Below, one piece after another: positions 34,138-43,281 of a DNA stretch of 44,599 nt. The stretch lies in NCBI GenBank assembly GCA_024280415.1, contig JAJRQE010000304.1:1-44599 (forward strand). Reading direction: 5' to 3'. A program made the translations under genes and the position numbers. The stretch's first letter is position 1, and every line of letters starts with the position of its first letter. Below the pieces are notes generated by a model. The model saw only the letters and a list, made by a program, of their open reading frames with translations, had not been told where the DNA came from and searched no databases. The stretch comes from Spirochaetota bacterium. GTDB taxonomy: Bacteria > Spirochaetota > Spirochaetia > B11-G9.

Positions 34138-34974
34138 TTACCTGCGAATAGTAATAGTTTTTATAACAACATCTTTTTTAGGTTTATTTCCACTATCTGT
34201 TGCAACATTTCCTATTGCTTCGACTACCTCCATACCTTCTATCACCTTTCCAAAAACAGTATGTTTACCAATTAGCCAGGGTGTGTCAATTAAATTTATA
34301 AAAAACTGGGAACCGTTCGTATTCGGACCGCTGTTTGCCATTGCAAGATAACCTTTAAGAGGCTCATAGGACTTAATTCCAGTTTGGTACTGATAACCCA
34401 TATTTTCAAACACATTTTTTATACTCAAACTAAACAACCTCGATTCAAGCTCTTCCGATCTTTTATCCAGTTCCTCCTGACTGGATATCCCCAGATCGGC
34501 AAATATTGGTCCCAGAATAGAGGAGTTAAACTGATCCTGACTTTGTATTCCAAGTAACGGATTCGGCTGTCCCTGAGGAGAAAGAGCTTTAATATCCCCA
34601 AGCCCAAGGGAATCGGCATTAATTTCGTCCTTAAAGGTATACCCCGGATTACCAGTACCATTTCCCAGAGGATCTCCTCCCTGTATCATGAAATTTTTAA
34701 TAACCCTGTGAAATATTAAGCCATCAAAATATTTACCCTTTGTCTCCATACCGTTTTTTTGATCAATATAGGATTTGGTTCCTTCAGCAAGACCAATAAA
34801 ATTAGGAACTGTCTCCGGTGCAGCATGCTGAAACAGCTCAATTTCTATGGTTCCCATAGTCGTGACCATTACAGCAACAGGGTTACTCTCCTTCTCTTTT
34901 TGTTCGGCAAATCCATTTATCCCGAATAAGAAAAGCAGAGTAATTATAAATATAGTTTTCATTGTAGTTTTCAT
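34138..34974 (-). CDS. periplasmic cyclophilin-type peptidyl-prolyl isomerase with insertion
   Basis: Secreted proline isomerase assisting folding of exported proteins. Signal peptide (1-23, NGFA), then a cyclophilin core: FHRVIKNFMIQGGDP supplies R90, F95 and Q98, and NSGPNTNGSQFFINL and FGKVIEGMEVVEAI complete the active face. An extra stretch of about 85 residues (120-205), rich in charged residues (SSQEELDKRSEELESRLF), interrupts the core between GYTFKDEI and YEPLKGYLAMAN. Without it the protein would have the usual 165 core residues. The insert may form a helical arm for client binding, as inference. Confidence 0.93.
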   Translation of the reverse strand: MKTTMKTIFIITLLFLFGINGFAEQKEKESNPVAVMVTTMGTIEIELFQHAAPETVPNFIGLAEGTKSYIDQKNGMETKGKYFDGLIFHRVIKNFMIQGGDPLGNGTGNPGYTFKDEINADSLGLGDIKALSPQGQPNPLLGIQSQDQFNSSILGPIFADLGISSQEELDKRSEELESRLFSLSIKNVFENMGYQYQTGIKSYEPLKGYLAMANSGPNTNGSQFFINLIDTPWLIGKHTVFGKVIEGMEVVEAIGNVATDSGNKPKKDVVIKTITIRR

Positions 34975-35176
34975 GAATAGAAAGCTATAGGAAAAAACAA
35001 AATATATCCATACCTGAACTTTTCAGAATATAAAAAGTACTCCCTAAAACTTACTAAAAAGAAAAAAAGTCTCGACAATCTGTAGTAATTGTAAAATATA
35101 CTTTTCTTTTTATGCGGTTTTAAGATAATATCTAATTACAGTTAATAGTATTTTTAAATTTGGAGTATATAGAGAG

Positions 35177-36334
35177 ATGAATAACAATCCGAAAGATAAC
35201 GATGAAAATTTTGCAGCTCTTTTTGAAAAGAGTTTTACCGATACAAAAATGCCGGAACCAGGCCAATTAATAGAAACTACCATAGTTTCTATTGCAGGAG
35301 ACTCTATTTTTCTGCAGTTAAGCGGTAAAAGTGAGGGCATTCTCGATATATCAGAAATGACAGATAAAGACGGAAAGCTCTCTGTTAAAGAGGGAGATAA
35401 AATAAAGGCATATTTTCTTTCTTCAAAAAATGGAGAAATGCTCTTTACAACAAGGATAAGCGGGGACAAAGCCGGAAAAGCTATACTGGAGAAAGCCTTC
35501 GGGAGCGGGATTCCTGTTGAAGGTACAGTTGAAAAAGAGATTAAAGGCGGATTTGAAATTAAAATTGGTGAATCCAGAGCCTTCTGTCCATATTCACAAA
35601 TGGGCAGCAAGAGGATAGAAAATCCGGAAGATTATATTGGAAAGCACCTTACTTTCGAGATTACAGAGTATAGTGAAAATGGACGCAATATCCTGGTTTC
35701 AAACCGAGCTATATTAAAAGAGGAACATCAAAAACAGGTTGAAATTCTTAAAAAAGAATTAAAGGAAAATATGATAATAAAAGGCTCAATAAAATCGGTT
35801 CAGGATTTTGGTGCTTTTGTGGACATAAAAGGGATACAGGCACTTCTTCCAATCTCCGAAATCAGCAGAAGCCGTATAGATAATATTAACAAGGTTCTAA
35901 CACCCGGACAGGAAATTGAAGCTTCTATTATTAAACTCGACTGGGAAAAAGAGCGAATAACTCTGAGTATGAAAGCACTACTTGCAGACCCCTGGACTGA
36001 AGCCCAAAAAAAATACCCAAGTGGTTCAAAGCACACAGGGAAGGTTGTCCGAATTACTAATTTCGGAGCTTTTGTTTCCCTGGAATCCGGATTGGACGGA
36101 CTTATTCATATTTCCGATCTTAAAACAGATACCCGGGACATTAACCCAGGAGATATTGTGAAGAAAGGTGAAGTCCTTTCAGTTCAGATTAACAGTATAG
36201 ATACTGAGAAAAAAAGAATATCATTAAAACAAGTTTCATCCATAGAGGAAGATGAAGACAATAAAAAGTATCTGGAACCCGAATCTGATACCTACAATCC
36301 ATTTGCTGCTCTATTTAAGGATAAAAATAAATAA
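35177..36334 (+). CDS. S1 RNA-binding protein with four S1 domains
   Basis: A 385-residue cytoplasmic protein with four S1 (OB-fold) domains at about 28-95, 112-178, 198-267 and 285-355. The third and fourth have the clear consensus QDFGAFVDIKGIQALLPISEIS and TNFGAFVSLESGLDGLIHISDL. It is shorter than ribosomal protein S1 (six domains, about 557). Spirochaetes can have both S1 and shorter S1-like proteins, so this may be a paralogue or the local ribosomal S1 analogue; I cannot tell. The acidic tail (SSIEEDEDNKK) follows domain 4. GGAG lies 11 bases before the ATG. Confidence 0.85.
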   Translation: MNNNPKDNDENFAALFEKSFTDTKMPEPGQLIETTIVSIAGDSIFLQLSGKSEGILDISEMTDKDGKLSVKEGDKIKAYFLSSKNGEMLFTTRISGDKAGKAILEKAFGSGIPVEGTVEKEIKGGFEIKIGESRAFCPYSQMGSKRIENPEDYIGKHLTFEITEYSENGRNILVSNRAILKEEHQKQVEILKKELKENMIIKGSIKSVQDFGAFVDIKGIQALLPISEISRSRIDNINKVLTPGQEIEASIIKLDWEKERITLSMKALLADPWTEAQKKYPSGSKHTGKVVRITNFGAFVSLESGLDGLIHISDLKTDTRDINPGDIVKKGEVLSVQINSIDTEKKRISLKQVSSIEEDEDNKKYLEPESDTYNPFAALFKDKNK

Positions 36335-36417
36335 GCAATTTATTTTTCTGGCAATTTACAAGAAAAAGCAGCTAAAACCGAATTATCAATTTTTCTGCGA
36401 ATTAGTACTAATATAAG

Positions 36418-36447
36418 AATCTGCTGCAGTCCTTACTGCAGCAGATT
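36418..36447. terminator. bidirectional hairpin between S1 gene and katA
   Basis: A perfect 13-bp stem, AATCTGCTGCAGT (36418-36430) and ACTGCAGCAGATT (36435-36447), with a four-base loop CCTT. It lies between two convergent gene ends and should stop transcripts from both sides; flanks are AT-rich though without a long T run. Confidence 0.75.
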
Positions 36448-36465
36448 TACCTGTTTTATAAAATC

Positions 36466-37923
36466 CTATGAAACTTTACTTAGTGAAATTCCGAGTGCAT
36501 CAGCTACACCCTGTCCATACTCCTTATCTGCTTTTAGACAGTTTCCTATGTGGCGGATCTTAATTTCTTCCGGAGCATCTCCCATTGCTCTGGCTGTATT
36601 CTCAAACAGCACTTGCCTCTGTTCTGAACTCATTATTCTGAATAAATCTCCTGGTTGAGAATAGTAATCGTCATCATCCTCTCTAAAATCCCAACTATCA
36701 GCAGAACCATTTAGTTCTAAAGGCGGCTCTTTCAGATGATTCTGATCCTGCCACTCACCATAGCTATTGGGCTCATACCCTAAAGTTGATCCATAATTAC
36801 CATCTACTCTCATCTGTCCATCTCTGTGATAACCAGTCACAGGGCATCTGGCTCTATTTACAGGAATTGAATGATGATTTACACCAAGCCGGTACCTTTG
36901 AGCATCCCCATAGGAAAACAGTCTTCCCTGTAGCATCTTATCCGGAGAAAATCCGATACCCGGTACAATATTTGCAGGGTTAAAAGCAGCTTGCTCAACA
37001 TCGGCAAAGTAGTTTTCCGGATTTTTGTTCAGCTCAAGCACGCCAAGATCCATAAGGGGGAAATCACTATGTGGCCATACTTTTGTCAGATCAAAAGGAT
37101 TAAAACTGGAATTATTTGCCTGTTCTTCGGTCATTACCTGTATTTTCATATTCCATTTTGGAAAATCACCACTATCTATACTTTCAAGCAAATCCCTCTG
37201 ATGGCTTTCTCTGTCCCTTGCAACAATAGCTTCGGCTTCCTGATCAGTTATACACTTAATTCCCTGTTGAGTCTTAAGGTGTATTTTTATCCAAATCCGC
37301 TCATTGTTTTCATTTATAAAACTATAAGTATGACTCCCGTAACCATTCATATGACGATAGGAATATGGTATTCCCCGATCACTCATAGTAATTGTAACCT
37401 GATGGAGCGATTCCGGAAGGTTTGTCCAGAAATCCCAATTATTTTTTGCACTTCTCATGTTAGTTCGGGGATCCCTCTTAACTGCATGATTAAGATCAGG
37501 AAATTTCAGTGGATCTCTAAGAAAAAAAACCGGTGTATTATTTCCAACCAAATCCCAGTTTCCCTCTTCAGTATAAAATTTAATTGCAAATCCCCGGATA
37601 TCTCGCTCAGCATCCGCAGCACCCCGCTCACCTGCAACAGTAGAAAAGCGTACAAAAACCTCTGTTTTCTTTCCTACCGCAGAGAATATCTTTGCTTTGG
37701 TATACCTGGTAATATCATGGGTGACAGTAAAAGTTCCAAATGCCCCTGATCCTTTGGCGTGCATCCGCCTTTCCGGTATTACCTCCCGGTCAAAGTGAGC
37801 CAGTTTCTCAAGATACCATACATCCTGCAACAGCATGGGACCGCGCTTTCCTGCTGTCTGTACATTCTGATTATTCACTACTGGTGCACCGACATTGTTT
37901 GTAAGATTTTTCTTCTTGCTCAT
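36466..37923 (-). CDS. katA: monofunctional haem catalase
   Basis: Decomposes hydrogen peroxide in the cytoplasm. H55 ([12 protein letters not shown]) is the catalytic His and N128 (VGNNTPVFF) its partner. The haem-ligand Tyr is in [14 protein letters not shown]. The blocks [26 protein letters not shown] and [10 protein letters not shown] are typical of small-subunit clade 3 catalases, and the length of 485 fits. AGGAGG lies just upstream of the ATG. A small CGTAG/CTACG hairpin at 37948-37961 is in the leader. The PerR-like gene upstream on the same strand (gap about 90 bases) is the likely regulator. Catalase is not universal in spirochaetes, so this suggests an oxygen-tolerant habit. Confidence 0.96.
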   Translation of the reverse strand: MSKKKNLTNNVGAPVVNNQNVQTAGKRGPMLLQDVWYLEKLAHFDREVIPERRMHAKGSGAFGTFTVTHDITRYTKAKIFSAVGKKTEVFVRFSTVAGERGAADAERDIRGFAIKFYTEEGNWDLVGNNTPVFFLRDPLKFPDLNHAVKRDPRTNMRSAKNNWDFWTNLPESLHQVTITMSDRGIPYSYRHMNGYGSHTYSFINENNERIWIKIHLKTQQGIKCITDQEAEAIVARDRESHQRDLLESIDSGDFPKWNMKIQVMTEEQANNSSFNPFDLTKVWPHSDFPLMDLGVLELNKNPENYFADVEQAAFNPANIVPGIGFSPDKMLQGRLFSYGDAQRYRLGVNHHSIPVNRARCPVTGYHRDGQMRVDGNYGSTLGYEPNSYGEWQDQNHLKEPPLELNGSADSWDFREDDDDYYSQPGDLFRIMSSEQRQVLFENTARAMGDAPEEIKIRHIGNCLKADKEYGQGVADALGISLSKVS

Positions 37924-38014
37924 AAAAGCCTCCTGATTAATATAAACCGTAGCTACCTACGCTGGTAAACTGATTTTCGGAACAATTATTACTTGTCAAC
38001 AAAGAGAACCAACA

Positions 38015-38413
38015 TCACATTTCCGTACCTGCACACTGATCACAAAAGCCAAAAAATTCAATTTCGTGACTGTGTACTGAATAGGGTGTCGCCTTTCGGA
38101 TACGTTCATTTAAAGATTCATCAACTGGAAAATCAAGATCAATAATAGCACTGCATGATTCACATACAAAATGATAGTGTGGGGTAGTATTTGCCTCAAA
38201 CCGATCGAAAGTACTCCCGAAATCAATTTTTTTAGCTAATCCCTGGTCAATCAGAATATTAAGATTTCGATAGACCGTACCCATACTAAGATTAGGAAAA
38301 TCATCCTTTAATTGATTGTACAGCCAGTCTGCTGCAGGATGTCTACCTGTATTTTGAAGCAACTCCAGGATTCTTTCCCTCTGACGACTGCGTTTGTACT
38401 TTCCTTTTTCCGT
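38015..38413 (-). CDS. PerR/Fur-family peroxide or metal regulator, probable ACG start
   Basis: Winged-helix metalloregulator with HTH (SMGTVYRNLNILIDQGLAKK) and dimerisation domain. Structural zinc cysteines are the CESC and CDQC pairs. Regulatory-site residues by alignment to Bacillus PerR: HYH gives H91/H93, the D104 position is Asp (CSAIID), but the D85 position is Glu (DRFEANTT). The first available start is TTG at 38362 (LLQNTGRHP), which would cut the first helix. Upstream in frame the sequence reads KYKRSRQRERILELL, the normal Fur N-terminus, with no ATG, GTG or TTG. An ACG at 38411-38413 has AGAGGTG four bases upstream and gives 132 residues. It probably controls katA. Confidence 0.85.
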   Translation of the reverse strand, partial: TEKGKYKRSRQRERILELLQNTGRHPAADWLYNQLKDDFPNLSMGTVYRNLNILIDQGLAKKIDFGSTFDRFEANTTPHYHFVCESCSAIIDLDFPVDESLNERIRKATPYSVHSHEIEFFGFCDQCAGTEM

Positions 38414-38444
38414 ATTACACCTCTATTTAAATAATAATCGTTCT

Positions 38445-38458
38445 TATTATTGATAATA
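38445..38458. promoter_or_regulatory. candidate Fur/PerR operator
   Basis: The inverted repeat TATTAT-TG-ATAATA, in the AT-rich context ttattattgataatag, lies about 32 bases upstream of the proposed start of the PerR-like gene. It resembles AT-rich PerR and Fur boxes in composition and symmetry but not base for base. Autoregulation is the likely use. Confidence 0.4.
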
Positions 38459-38496
38459 GAATAAAAAAGTCTCGAAGTCTACCCCCCTGGAGGCTC

Positions 38497-39783
38497 CTAA
38501 TAATATCCCAAAAGATTCGGAATAAATGTAGAAATAATCGGGACATAGGCAATAATAAACAAAGCAACAACTTCCACAGCAATAAATGGAATAATAGCTC
38601 TGCTTATTTGTCCCAGTTTCAGTTTAGTAATACTGCAGACAACAAAAAGACAGGCTCCAACAGGAGGTGTCATTAATGCGATATTAAGGGATAAAACCAT
38701 TACAATACCAAAATGAATGGGGCTCATCCCCATAGAAACTGCTATAGGATGTAAAATAGGACCAAGTATTATTAGAGCGGCTGCAATATCCATGAACATT
38801 CCCACGACAAGCATCAAAATAATAATTAAAAGAAGAACAATTTTCGGATCGCCTGTAGTTGAAAGAAGAAAATCTGCTATCATCTGAGGAACCTGGTTTA
38901 TTGCAAGAACCCAACTAACAATTGAAGCTGTCCCAATAATAAGAAATACTACACCTGTAATCTTGGCTGTATTAACAAACATAGGAGGAAGATCTACAAG
39001 TTTCAAACTTTTGAGAACAAAAAAACCAATTATAAGTGCATAGGCCACTGCTACTGCTGCGGCTTCTGTGGGAGTAAATATTCCTGAAAGTATACCTCCC
39101 AGTATTATTATTGGCATTAGTAATGGAATAATAGCATCCTTTAACCCTATAAGTTTTTCCATAAAAGTAGTTTTCTCACTTCTCGGATAGCCTCTTTTAA
39201 TGGAAATTATTGCAGAAAGAACCATAAGTAATCCACCAAGAACTAACCCAGGAAGAAAACCGGCAGCAAAAAGACCTGCAATGGAAACATTCATTAAAGA
39301 TCCATAGATTACCATCATATTGGACGGTGGTATTGTTGGACCAATTATAGAAGAAGCAGCCGTTACAGCTGCTGAAAAATCAAGATCATAACCGTCCTCT
39401 TCCATAGCAGGAATAAGCATGGTACCAATTGCAGCAGTATCTGAAACAGCCGCACCAGTCATTCCGGCAAAGAAAATACTTGCCATAATATTTGCATGAG
39501 CAAGCCCTCCTCTCCAGTGTCCGACAAGAATATTGGAAAATTTAACAAGCCTGGTAGTAATACCTGTCTTATTCATTATCTCACCCGCAAGAATAAAAAA
39601 AGGCATTGCCATAAGAGTGAACATATCCAGACCTGAAAAAAACTGTAATGGAGCCATTGTAAACATGGCAACATCCATTCCCATTAGATACAGACCTAGT
39701 AAACCTGTTATTCCAATTGTAAAACCAATGGGAACACCCAGAACAAGTGCTCCTGCAAAAATAACTATTAGCGAAATAAACAT
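38497..39783 (-). CDS. dctM: TRAP transporter large permease
   Basis: Ion-driven importer subunit DctM, 428 residues with about 12-13 helices. Family blocks present are GVPIGFTIGITGLLGLYLMG, FFILAGEIMNKTGIT, HANIMASIFFAGMTGAAVSDTAAIGTMLIPAM and GPTIPPSNMMVIYG. It uses a Na+ gradient with DctQ to take up a carboxylate delivered by DctP. It begins 16 bases after the DctQ stop in the operon dctP-dctQ-dctM. Confidence 0.95.
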   Translation of the reverse strand: MFISLIVIFAGALVLGVPIGFTIGITGLLGLYLMGMDVAMFTMAPLQFFSGLDMFTLMAMPFFILAGEIMNKTGITTRLVKFSNILVGHWRGGLAHANIMASIFFAGMTGAAVSDTAAIGTMLIPAMEEDGYDLDFSAAVTAASSIIGPTIPPSNMMVIYGSLMNVSIAGLFAAGFLPGLVLGGLLMVLSAIISIKRGYPRSEKTTFMEKLIGLKDAIIPLLMPIIILGGILSGIFTPTEAAAVAVAYALIIGFFVLKSLKLVDLPPMFVNTAKITGVVFLIIGTASIVSWVLAINQVPQMIADFLLSTTGDPKIVLLLIIILMLVVGMFMDIAAALIILGPILHPIAVSMGMSPIHFGIVMVLSLNIALMTPPVGACLFVVCSITKLKLGQISRAIIPFIAVEVVALFIIAYVPIISTFIPNLLGYY

Positions 39784-39799
39784 AGAATCATCCTATATA

Positions 39800-40336
39800 T
39801 CAGATATCAATAATTTCCCGTTCGAAATTAGCCGGATCAGGGTTTCCCAGATCTAGAATATACCTGAAAACCAGCTGAATCAGTCCAATTATCATTGCTA
39901 CAGGTATTGCGAGTGTTGGCAGCACCATGGTAATACCAAGACCCTGAGAAATCTGCCATTTTGCTTCAACAACCATCTGCACTGAGTAATAGGTCATTAT
40001 TGCAAGAAATATCAATGTAACAAAAAATATTGCAGTTTCCAGAATAATCCTGAGCGCCCTCGATTTTGCACTGTCAATAAGAACAGTTAAACCTACATGT
40101 CCTTTTTCTTTTATTCCAATACTTATAGCCAGAGACGCTGACCAGATCATAAGGTATCTTGATAATTCCTCGGTCCAGCTCAGAGGCATTCTCAAGACAT
40201 ATCGAAATACAACACCAAGCAATACGACAAAAGTCATACCTGACATTGTCACCAGGCAAAGATGTGTTACAATTTTATTCAGTGAATTAGAAAGTTTACT
40301 AATTAAATTAACAAACATATTTTCTTTAGTATCCAT
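39800..40336 (-). CDS. dctQ: TRAP transporter small permease
   Basis: DctQ subunit with four helices in about 178 residues; RYVLRMPLSWTEELSRYLMIWSASLAISIGIKEKGHVGL is the signature stretch. I place the start at the ATG at 40336 (MDTKENMFVN), which has GGAAGG just upstream; the ATG at 40384 has no ribosome site and would add 16 unlikely residues. It forms the membrane complex with DctM. Confidence 0.92.
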   Translation of the reverse strand: MDTKENMFVNLISKLSNSLNKIVTHLCLVTMSGMTFVVLLGVVFRYVLRMPLSWTEELSRYLMIWSASLAISIGIKEKGHVGLTVLIDSAKSRALRIILETAIFFVTLIFLAIMTYYSVQMVVEAKWQISQGLGITMVLPTLAIPVAMIIGLIQLVFRYILDLGNPDPANFEREIIDI

Positions 40337-40356
40337 TATCCTTCCTAAAAAAGACC

Positions 40357-40382
40357 GGAGCAGCCCTGTACGAGTATGCTCC
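40357..40382 (-). terminator. hairpin between dctP and dctQ
   Basis: GGAGCA (40357-40362) and TGCTCC (40377-40382) form a six-bp stem with a 14-base loop in the dctP-dctQ gap. No strong T run follows on the minus strand. It could lower dctQM expression relative to the binding protein, as for the BMP operon. Confidence 0.35.
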
Positions 40383-40407
40383 ATTAAATATTCAGTTATA
40401 CTAAATT

Positions 40408-41451
40408 CTAGTAACCAAGTTCACTCTCAGCTACTTCTATAGCACTAAGGAATTTATCAATCCATACCTTTCCTTCCCGACCATATTTATCTTCAAGAAA
40501 TGCAGAAGCTGCAGGAATTGAAAGATCCCTGAACTGTTTCATCTCTGCAGCATTAGGTACATATACCTGCATCTTTGACATAAGAACAGGAAGCCCTTTT
40601 TCAGTTGAATCAATAATTCTGCTTAATCCACGACCAGCAAGAATAGCTGTTTTTGCAGCATCATCAATTATAACTTTCTGAGCGGAAGTGAGACCATTAT
40701 AAAATCTTGGATTCATTACCCATATATAAGGAGCATAGATATGATTCGTAAGAGTAGCATATTTCTGGACTTCATAGAATTTTGCCATGTTAATAATAGA
40801 AACAGGATTCATCTGTCCATCAATAACACCAGTCTGCAGGGATGTATAAACTTCTGACCATGAAATAGGAGTAGGAGAACCACCCAGAGATTTGATAATC
40901 TCCATATGAAGTGGAACAGTCATGGTTCTTATCTTAACACCTCGCATATCTCTTGGTGATCTAATTTCCCGCTTTGAGTTTGTTATAGCAAAGAATCCAC
41001 CGGATTCACCGAAACCGAGAACATGAAAACCTGCTTTTCTTTCAATATCTGCAGCCAGTTCCTGTCCATAGGAACCATCATAAACTGCATAACCAACATT
41101 GTAGCTGGAAAAGGCAAAGGGCATGTTGGTAATATCTATCATTGGATAATATGTAGACATACCACCAGTAGAAGAGATATAGGACTGAATTACACCACTC
41201 TTAACCTGTACCATAGTTTCTCTTTCTTTCCCGAGAACCCCATTGGCAAAGATTTCTACTTTAATTTCTCCATTTGAATTTGCTTCTACTGCAGATTTAA
41301 AAACTGCAGCCATAGCAGCTGATGGGATATCGAAAGGCTGCTGAGCATTAAGATGAGCAAGTTTAATTGTGACTTCTTTAGCACTGAGGCTAAATGGAAC
41401 GACAGAAATAATCAAAACGATTATCAATGTTATTAGAAAACCCTTTTTCAT
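40408..41451 (-). CDS. dctP: TRAP transporter substrate-binding protein
   Basis: Periplasmic DctP protein. A signal peptide (MKKGFLITLIIVLIISVVPFSLSA) precedes a mature part of about 323 residues. The typical DctP segment RDMRGVKIRTMTVPLHMEIIKSLGG includes the Arg that usually holds the substrate carboxylate, and SWSEVYTSLQTGVIDGQMNPVS follows. The start is ATG 41451, with AAGGAG six bases upstream; further upstream in-frame codons have no ribosome site and would spoil the signal peptide. The substrate is probably an organic acid; which one is not visible. Confidence 0.93.
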   Translation of the reverse strand: MKKGFLITLIIVLIISVVPFSLSAKEVTIKLAHLNAQQPFDIPSAAMAAVFKSAVEANSNGEIKVEIFANGVLGKERETMVQVKSGVIQSYISSTGGMSTYYPMIDITNMPFAFSSYNVGYAVYDGSYGQELAADIERKAGFHVLGFGESGGFFAITNSKREIRSPRDMRGVKIRTMTVPLHMEIIKSLGGSPTPISWSEVYTSLQTGVIDGQMNPVSIINMAKFYEVQKYATLTNHIYAPYIWVMNPRFYNGLTSAQKVIIDDAAKTAILAGRGLSRIIDSTEKGLPVLMSKMQVYVPNAAEMKQFRDLSIPAASAFLEDKYGREGKVWIDKFLSAIEVAESELGY

Positions 41452-41600
41452 ATAGAACTCCTTTAAATTTCCCTCATACCTAAGGGGTAATAAAAAAATG
41501 CTATACTTATATATCCAATATGTCAACTTATTGTTAGTTTTATTAACAGTTATTTTTATATTCTAATGCCTGACAATCGATATGAACATCCTAATTCCCT

Positions 41601-41954
41601 TTAATTCAGTTTATACCTGGCTCTCAGATTTTTAGAATAGAACACAAGAGTCGAGATAAGTGTAAACAGAGATACCGATGCCATGATAATTAAATATCTT
41701 CCCCAGGGTTGTTGATAGTGCTCCCTGAAAATTATTGTTGATACAGTTGTTCTTATCCATTCAACAGTTCCCAAGAGTAATACTATCTGAATTAACCGGA
41801 CTGCTACAGTTTTTTTTAATATCAGTATTATTGGAAATAATAAAAGTATAATCACTAAAGGCAGGATACCGTACCGCAGAAAATGAGCTGCCAAAAGAAA
41901 GAGACTAAATATAGGGGGGAGCAATTGAATGATTGTCAGTATATGTTTCTTCAT
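41601..41954 (-). CDS. small four-helix membrane protein
   Basis: A 117-residue membrane protein with about four helices (8-25, 28-45, 49-66, 92-112). The segment TVEWIRTTVSTIIFREHYQQPWGRYLIIMASVSLF between helices 3 and 4 holds conserved-looking Trp and Arg residues; I recall similar short proteins from other phyla but cannot name a family. Start ATG at 41954 is supported by a promoter TTGATT-N17-TACAAT ending ten bases before it, so translation is probably near-leaderless. The gene is divergent from the flavoprotein gene. Confidence 0.6.
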   Translation of the reverse strand: MKKHILTIIQLLPPIFSLFLLAAHFLRYGILPLVIILLLFPIILILKKTVAVRLIQIVLLLGTVEWIRTTVSTIIFREHYQQPWGRYLIIMASVSLFTLISTLVFYSKNLRARYKLN

Positions 41955-41964
41955 ATCTGGCTTT

Positions 41965-41993
41965 ATTGTATTTATCACATGAAAACTAATCAA
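41965..41993 (-). promoter_or_regulatory. candidate promoter of small membrane protein gene
   Basis: On the minus strand TTGATT (41988-41993), 17 bases, TACAAT (41965-41970), then ten bases to the ATG at 41954. The message would have a leader of only a few bases and lacks a ribosome site. Confidence 0.55.
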
Positions 41994-42031
41994 TCCTATA
42001 GTCCGAATTATAGCTATGGGATAATGTTACC

Positions 42032-42061
42032 TTGATAATATTTTGCTTTTTCTAATATAAT
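42032..42061 (+). promoter_or_regulatory. candidate promoter of flavoprotein gene
   Basis: TTGATA (42032-42037), 18 bases, TATAAT (42056-42061), then eight bases to the ATG at 42070. Transcription would begin within about three bases of the start codon. No Shine-Dalgarno sequence is present. Confidence 0.65.
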
Positions 42062-42069
42062 TCACTGCT

Positions 42070-43278
42070 ATGGAAAAAGTTATTGTTATCGGTGCCGGCC
42101 CTACAGGGCTTTTCGCAACCACCCTTCTTCTTGAAAGGGGATATGCTGTAGATCTATACGACCAAAAAAGCAAAGCAGGGCGTAAGCTGCTTCTCGCTGG
42201 AAAAAGTGGTTTAAATATAACTAATATAAAAGATCCGGAAGATTTCGATGCTGCATATAAATGCCGGCAGGATAAAATGGCACTATCCCTTAACAGTTTT
42301 ACTCCGGCAGATTTGCGCCATTGGCTGAGGCAGTTAGGAGTCGAAACCTATGTAGGGTCAACTGGTCTTGTTTTCCCCCTCTCCCACAGTACAGAGACAA
42401 TACTGTCTATTTGGATGGATTCTCTTGTTTCCAGCAAAAATTTCACTTTTTTTCCTAATCACCGTCTGGTTAGTGTGGGGAGGGGATCGCTTTGTTTCGA
42501 AACGAAAAATAAGATTATTAATTTGAAAGCCCCTCTGGTGGTCATGGGGCTGGGTGGTGCAAGTTATCCTGTTACTGGTTCTGATGGTAAATGGCGTCTG
42601 TTACTGGAAAGTATGGAGCTCGAAACAATTCCGTTTAAACCAGCAAACTGCGGATTTGAATGTACCTGGTCACCTTTCTTTAAAGAAAAAATTAATTATA
42701 CTGCCATTAAAAATATAAAACTTACCTTTCAGAATAAATCTAAAAGAGGGGAAGCTGTACTAACTTCCTATGGTATCGAAGGAGGGCCTATCTACCACTA
42801 CAGCAGGGAAATAAGGGATTCTATTGAACAATACGGGAGGACAACAGTTTTTCTGGATCTTCTACCCGATCTGACAAGTAAGGATATTTTTTGTAAATTA
42901 AACCGCAAACGGGGAAAAACAAGTCTATCCAATCACCTTCGAAAACAATTGAAGCTTTCAGGAATTAAAATTCTGCTCCTTAGAGAATTAACAGAGAAGA
43001 TCATTTTTAATGATTATTCTTTACTAGCAAAGGCAATAAAGGGTATTCCCCTAATTCTGGAACGGCCAAGACCCATTGAGGAAGCTATTTCCAGTTCCGG
43101 AGGAGTCGCTTTTACTGAACTTGATAGTTTCTTTATGCTGAAAAAATATCCGGGATGGTTTACTGCAGGAGAAATGGTTGACTGGGATGCTCCTACAGGA
43201 GGCTACCTGTTACAAGGTTGCTTTTCAACAGCCTATACGGCAGTTGAAGGAATAAATAAGATTACTGCCATATTATAA
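42070..43278 (+). CDS. NAD(P)/FAD-dependent oxidoreductase, HI0933/TIGR03862 type
   Basis: A 402-residue flavoprotein. It starts with the dinucleotide fold VIVIGAGPTGLFAT and the YDQKSKAGRKLLLAGKSGLNITN block that defines HI0933-like (YhiN-like) proteins. TGGYLLQGCFSTAYTAVEGI near the C-terminus is the second FAD-contact segment. The ELDSFFMLKKYPGWFTAGEMVDWDAPTGGY stretch fits the TIGR03862 subgroup. The reaction catalysed by this family is not established. The gene has no ribosome site and appears leaderless. Confidence 0.9.
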   Translation: MEKVIVIGAGPTGLFATTLLLERGYAVDLYDQKSKAGRKLLLAGKSGLNITNIKDPEDFDAAYKCRQDKMALSLNSFTPADLRHWLRQLGVETYVGSTGLVFPLSHSTETILSIWMDSLVSSKNFTFFPNHRLVSVGRGSLCFETKNKIINLKAPLVVMGLGGASYPVTGSDGKWRLLLESMELETIPFKPANCGFECTWSPFFKEKINYTAIKNIKLTFQNKSKRGEAVLTSYGIEGGPIYHYSREIRDSIEQYGRTTVFLDLLPDLTSKDIFCKLNRKRGKTSLSNHLRKQLKLSGIKILLLRELTEKIIFNDYSLLAKAIKGIPLILERPRPIEEAISSSGGVAFTELDSFFMLKKYPGWFTAGEMVDWDAPTGGYLLQGCFSTAYTAVEGINKITAIL

Positions 43279-43281
43279 CTA

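Noticed and set aside
36991-37749. 252-codon plus-strand frame opposite katA
   Set aside because: Antisense shadow of a highly conserved catalase; low-complexity composition and no ribosome site.
40337-40384. Longer DctQ starting at 40384
   Set aside because: No ribosome site, and the extra 16 residues overlap the dctP-dctQ hairpin; ATG 40336 has GGAAGG upstream.
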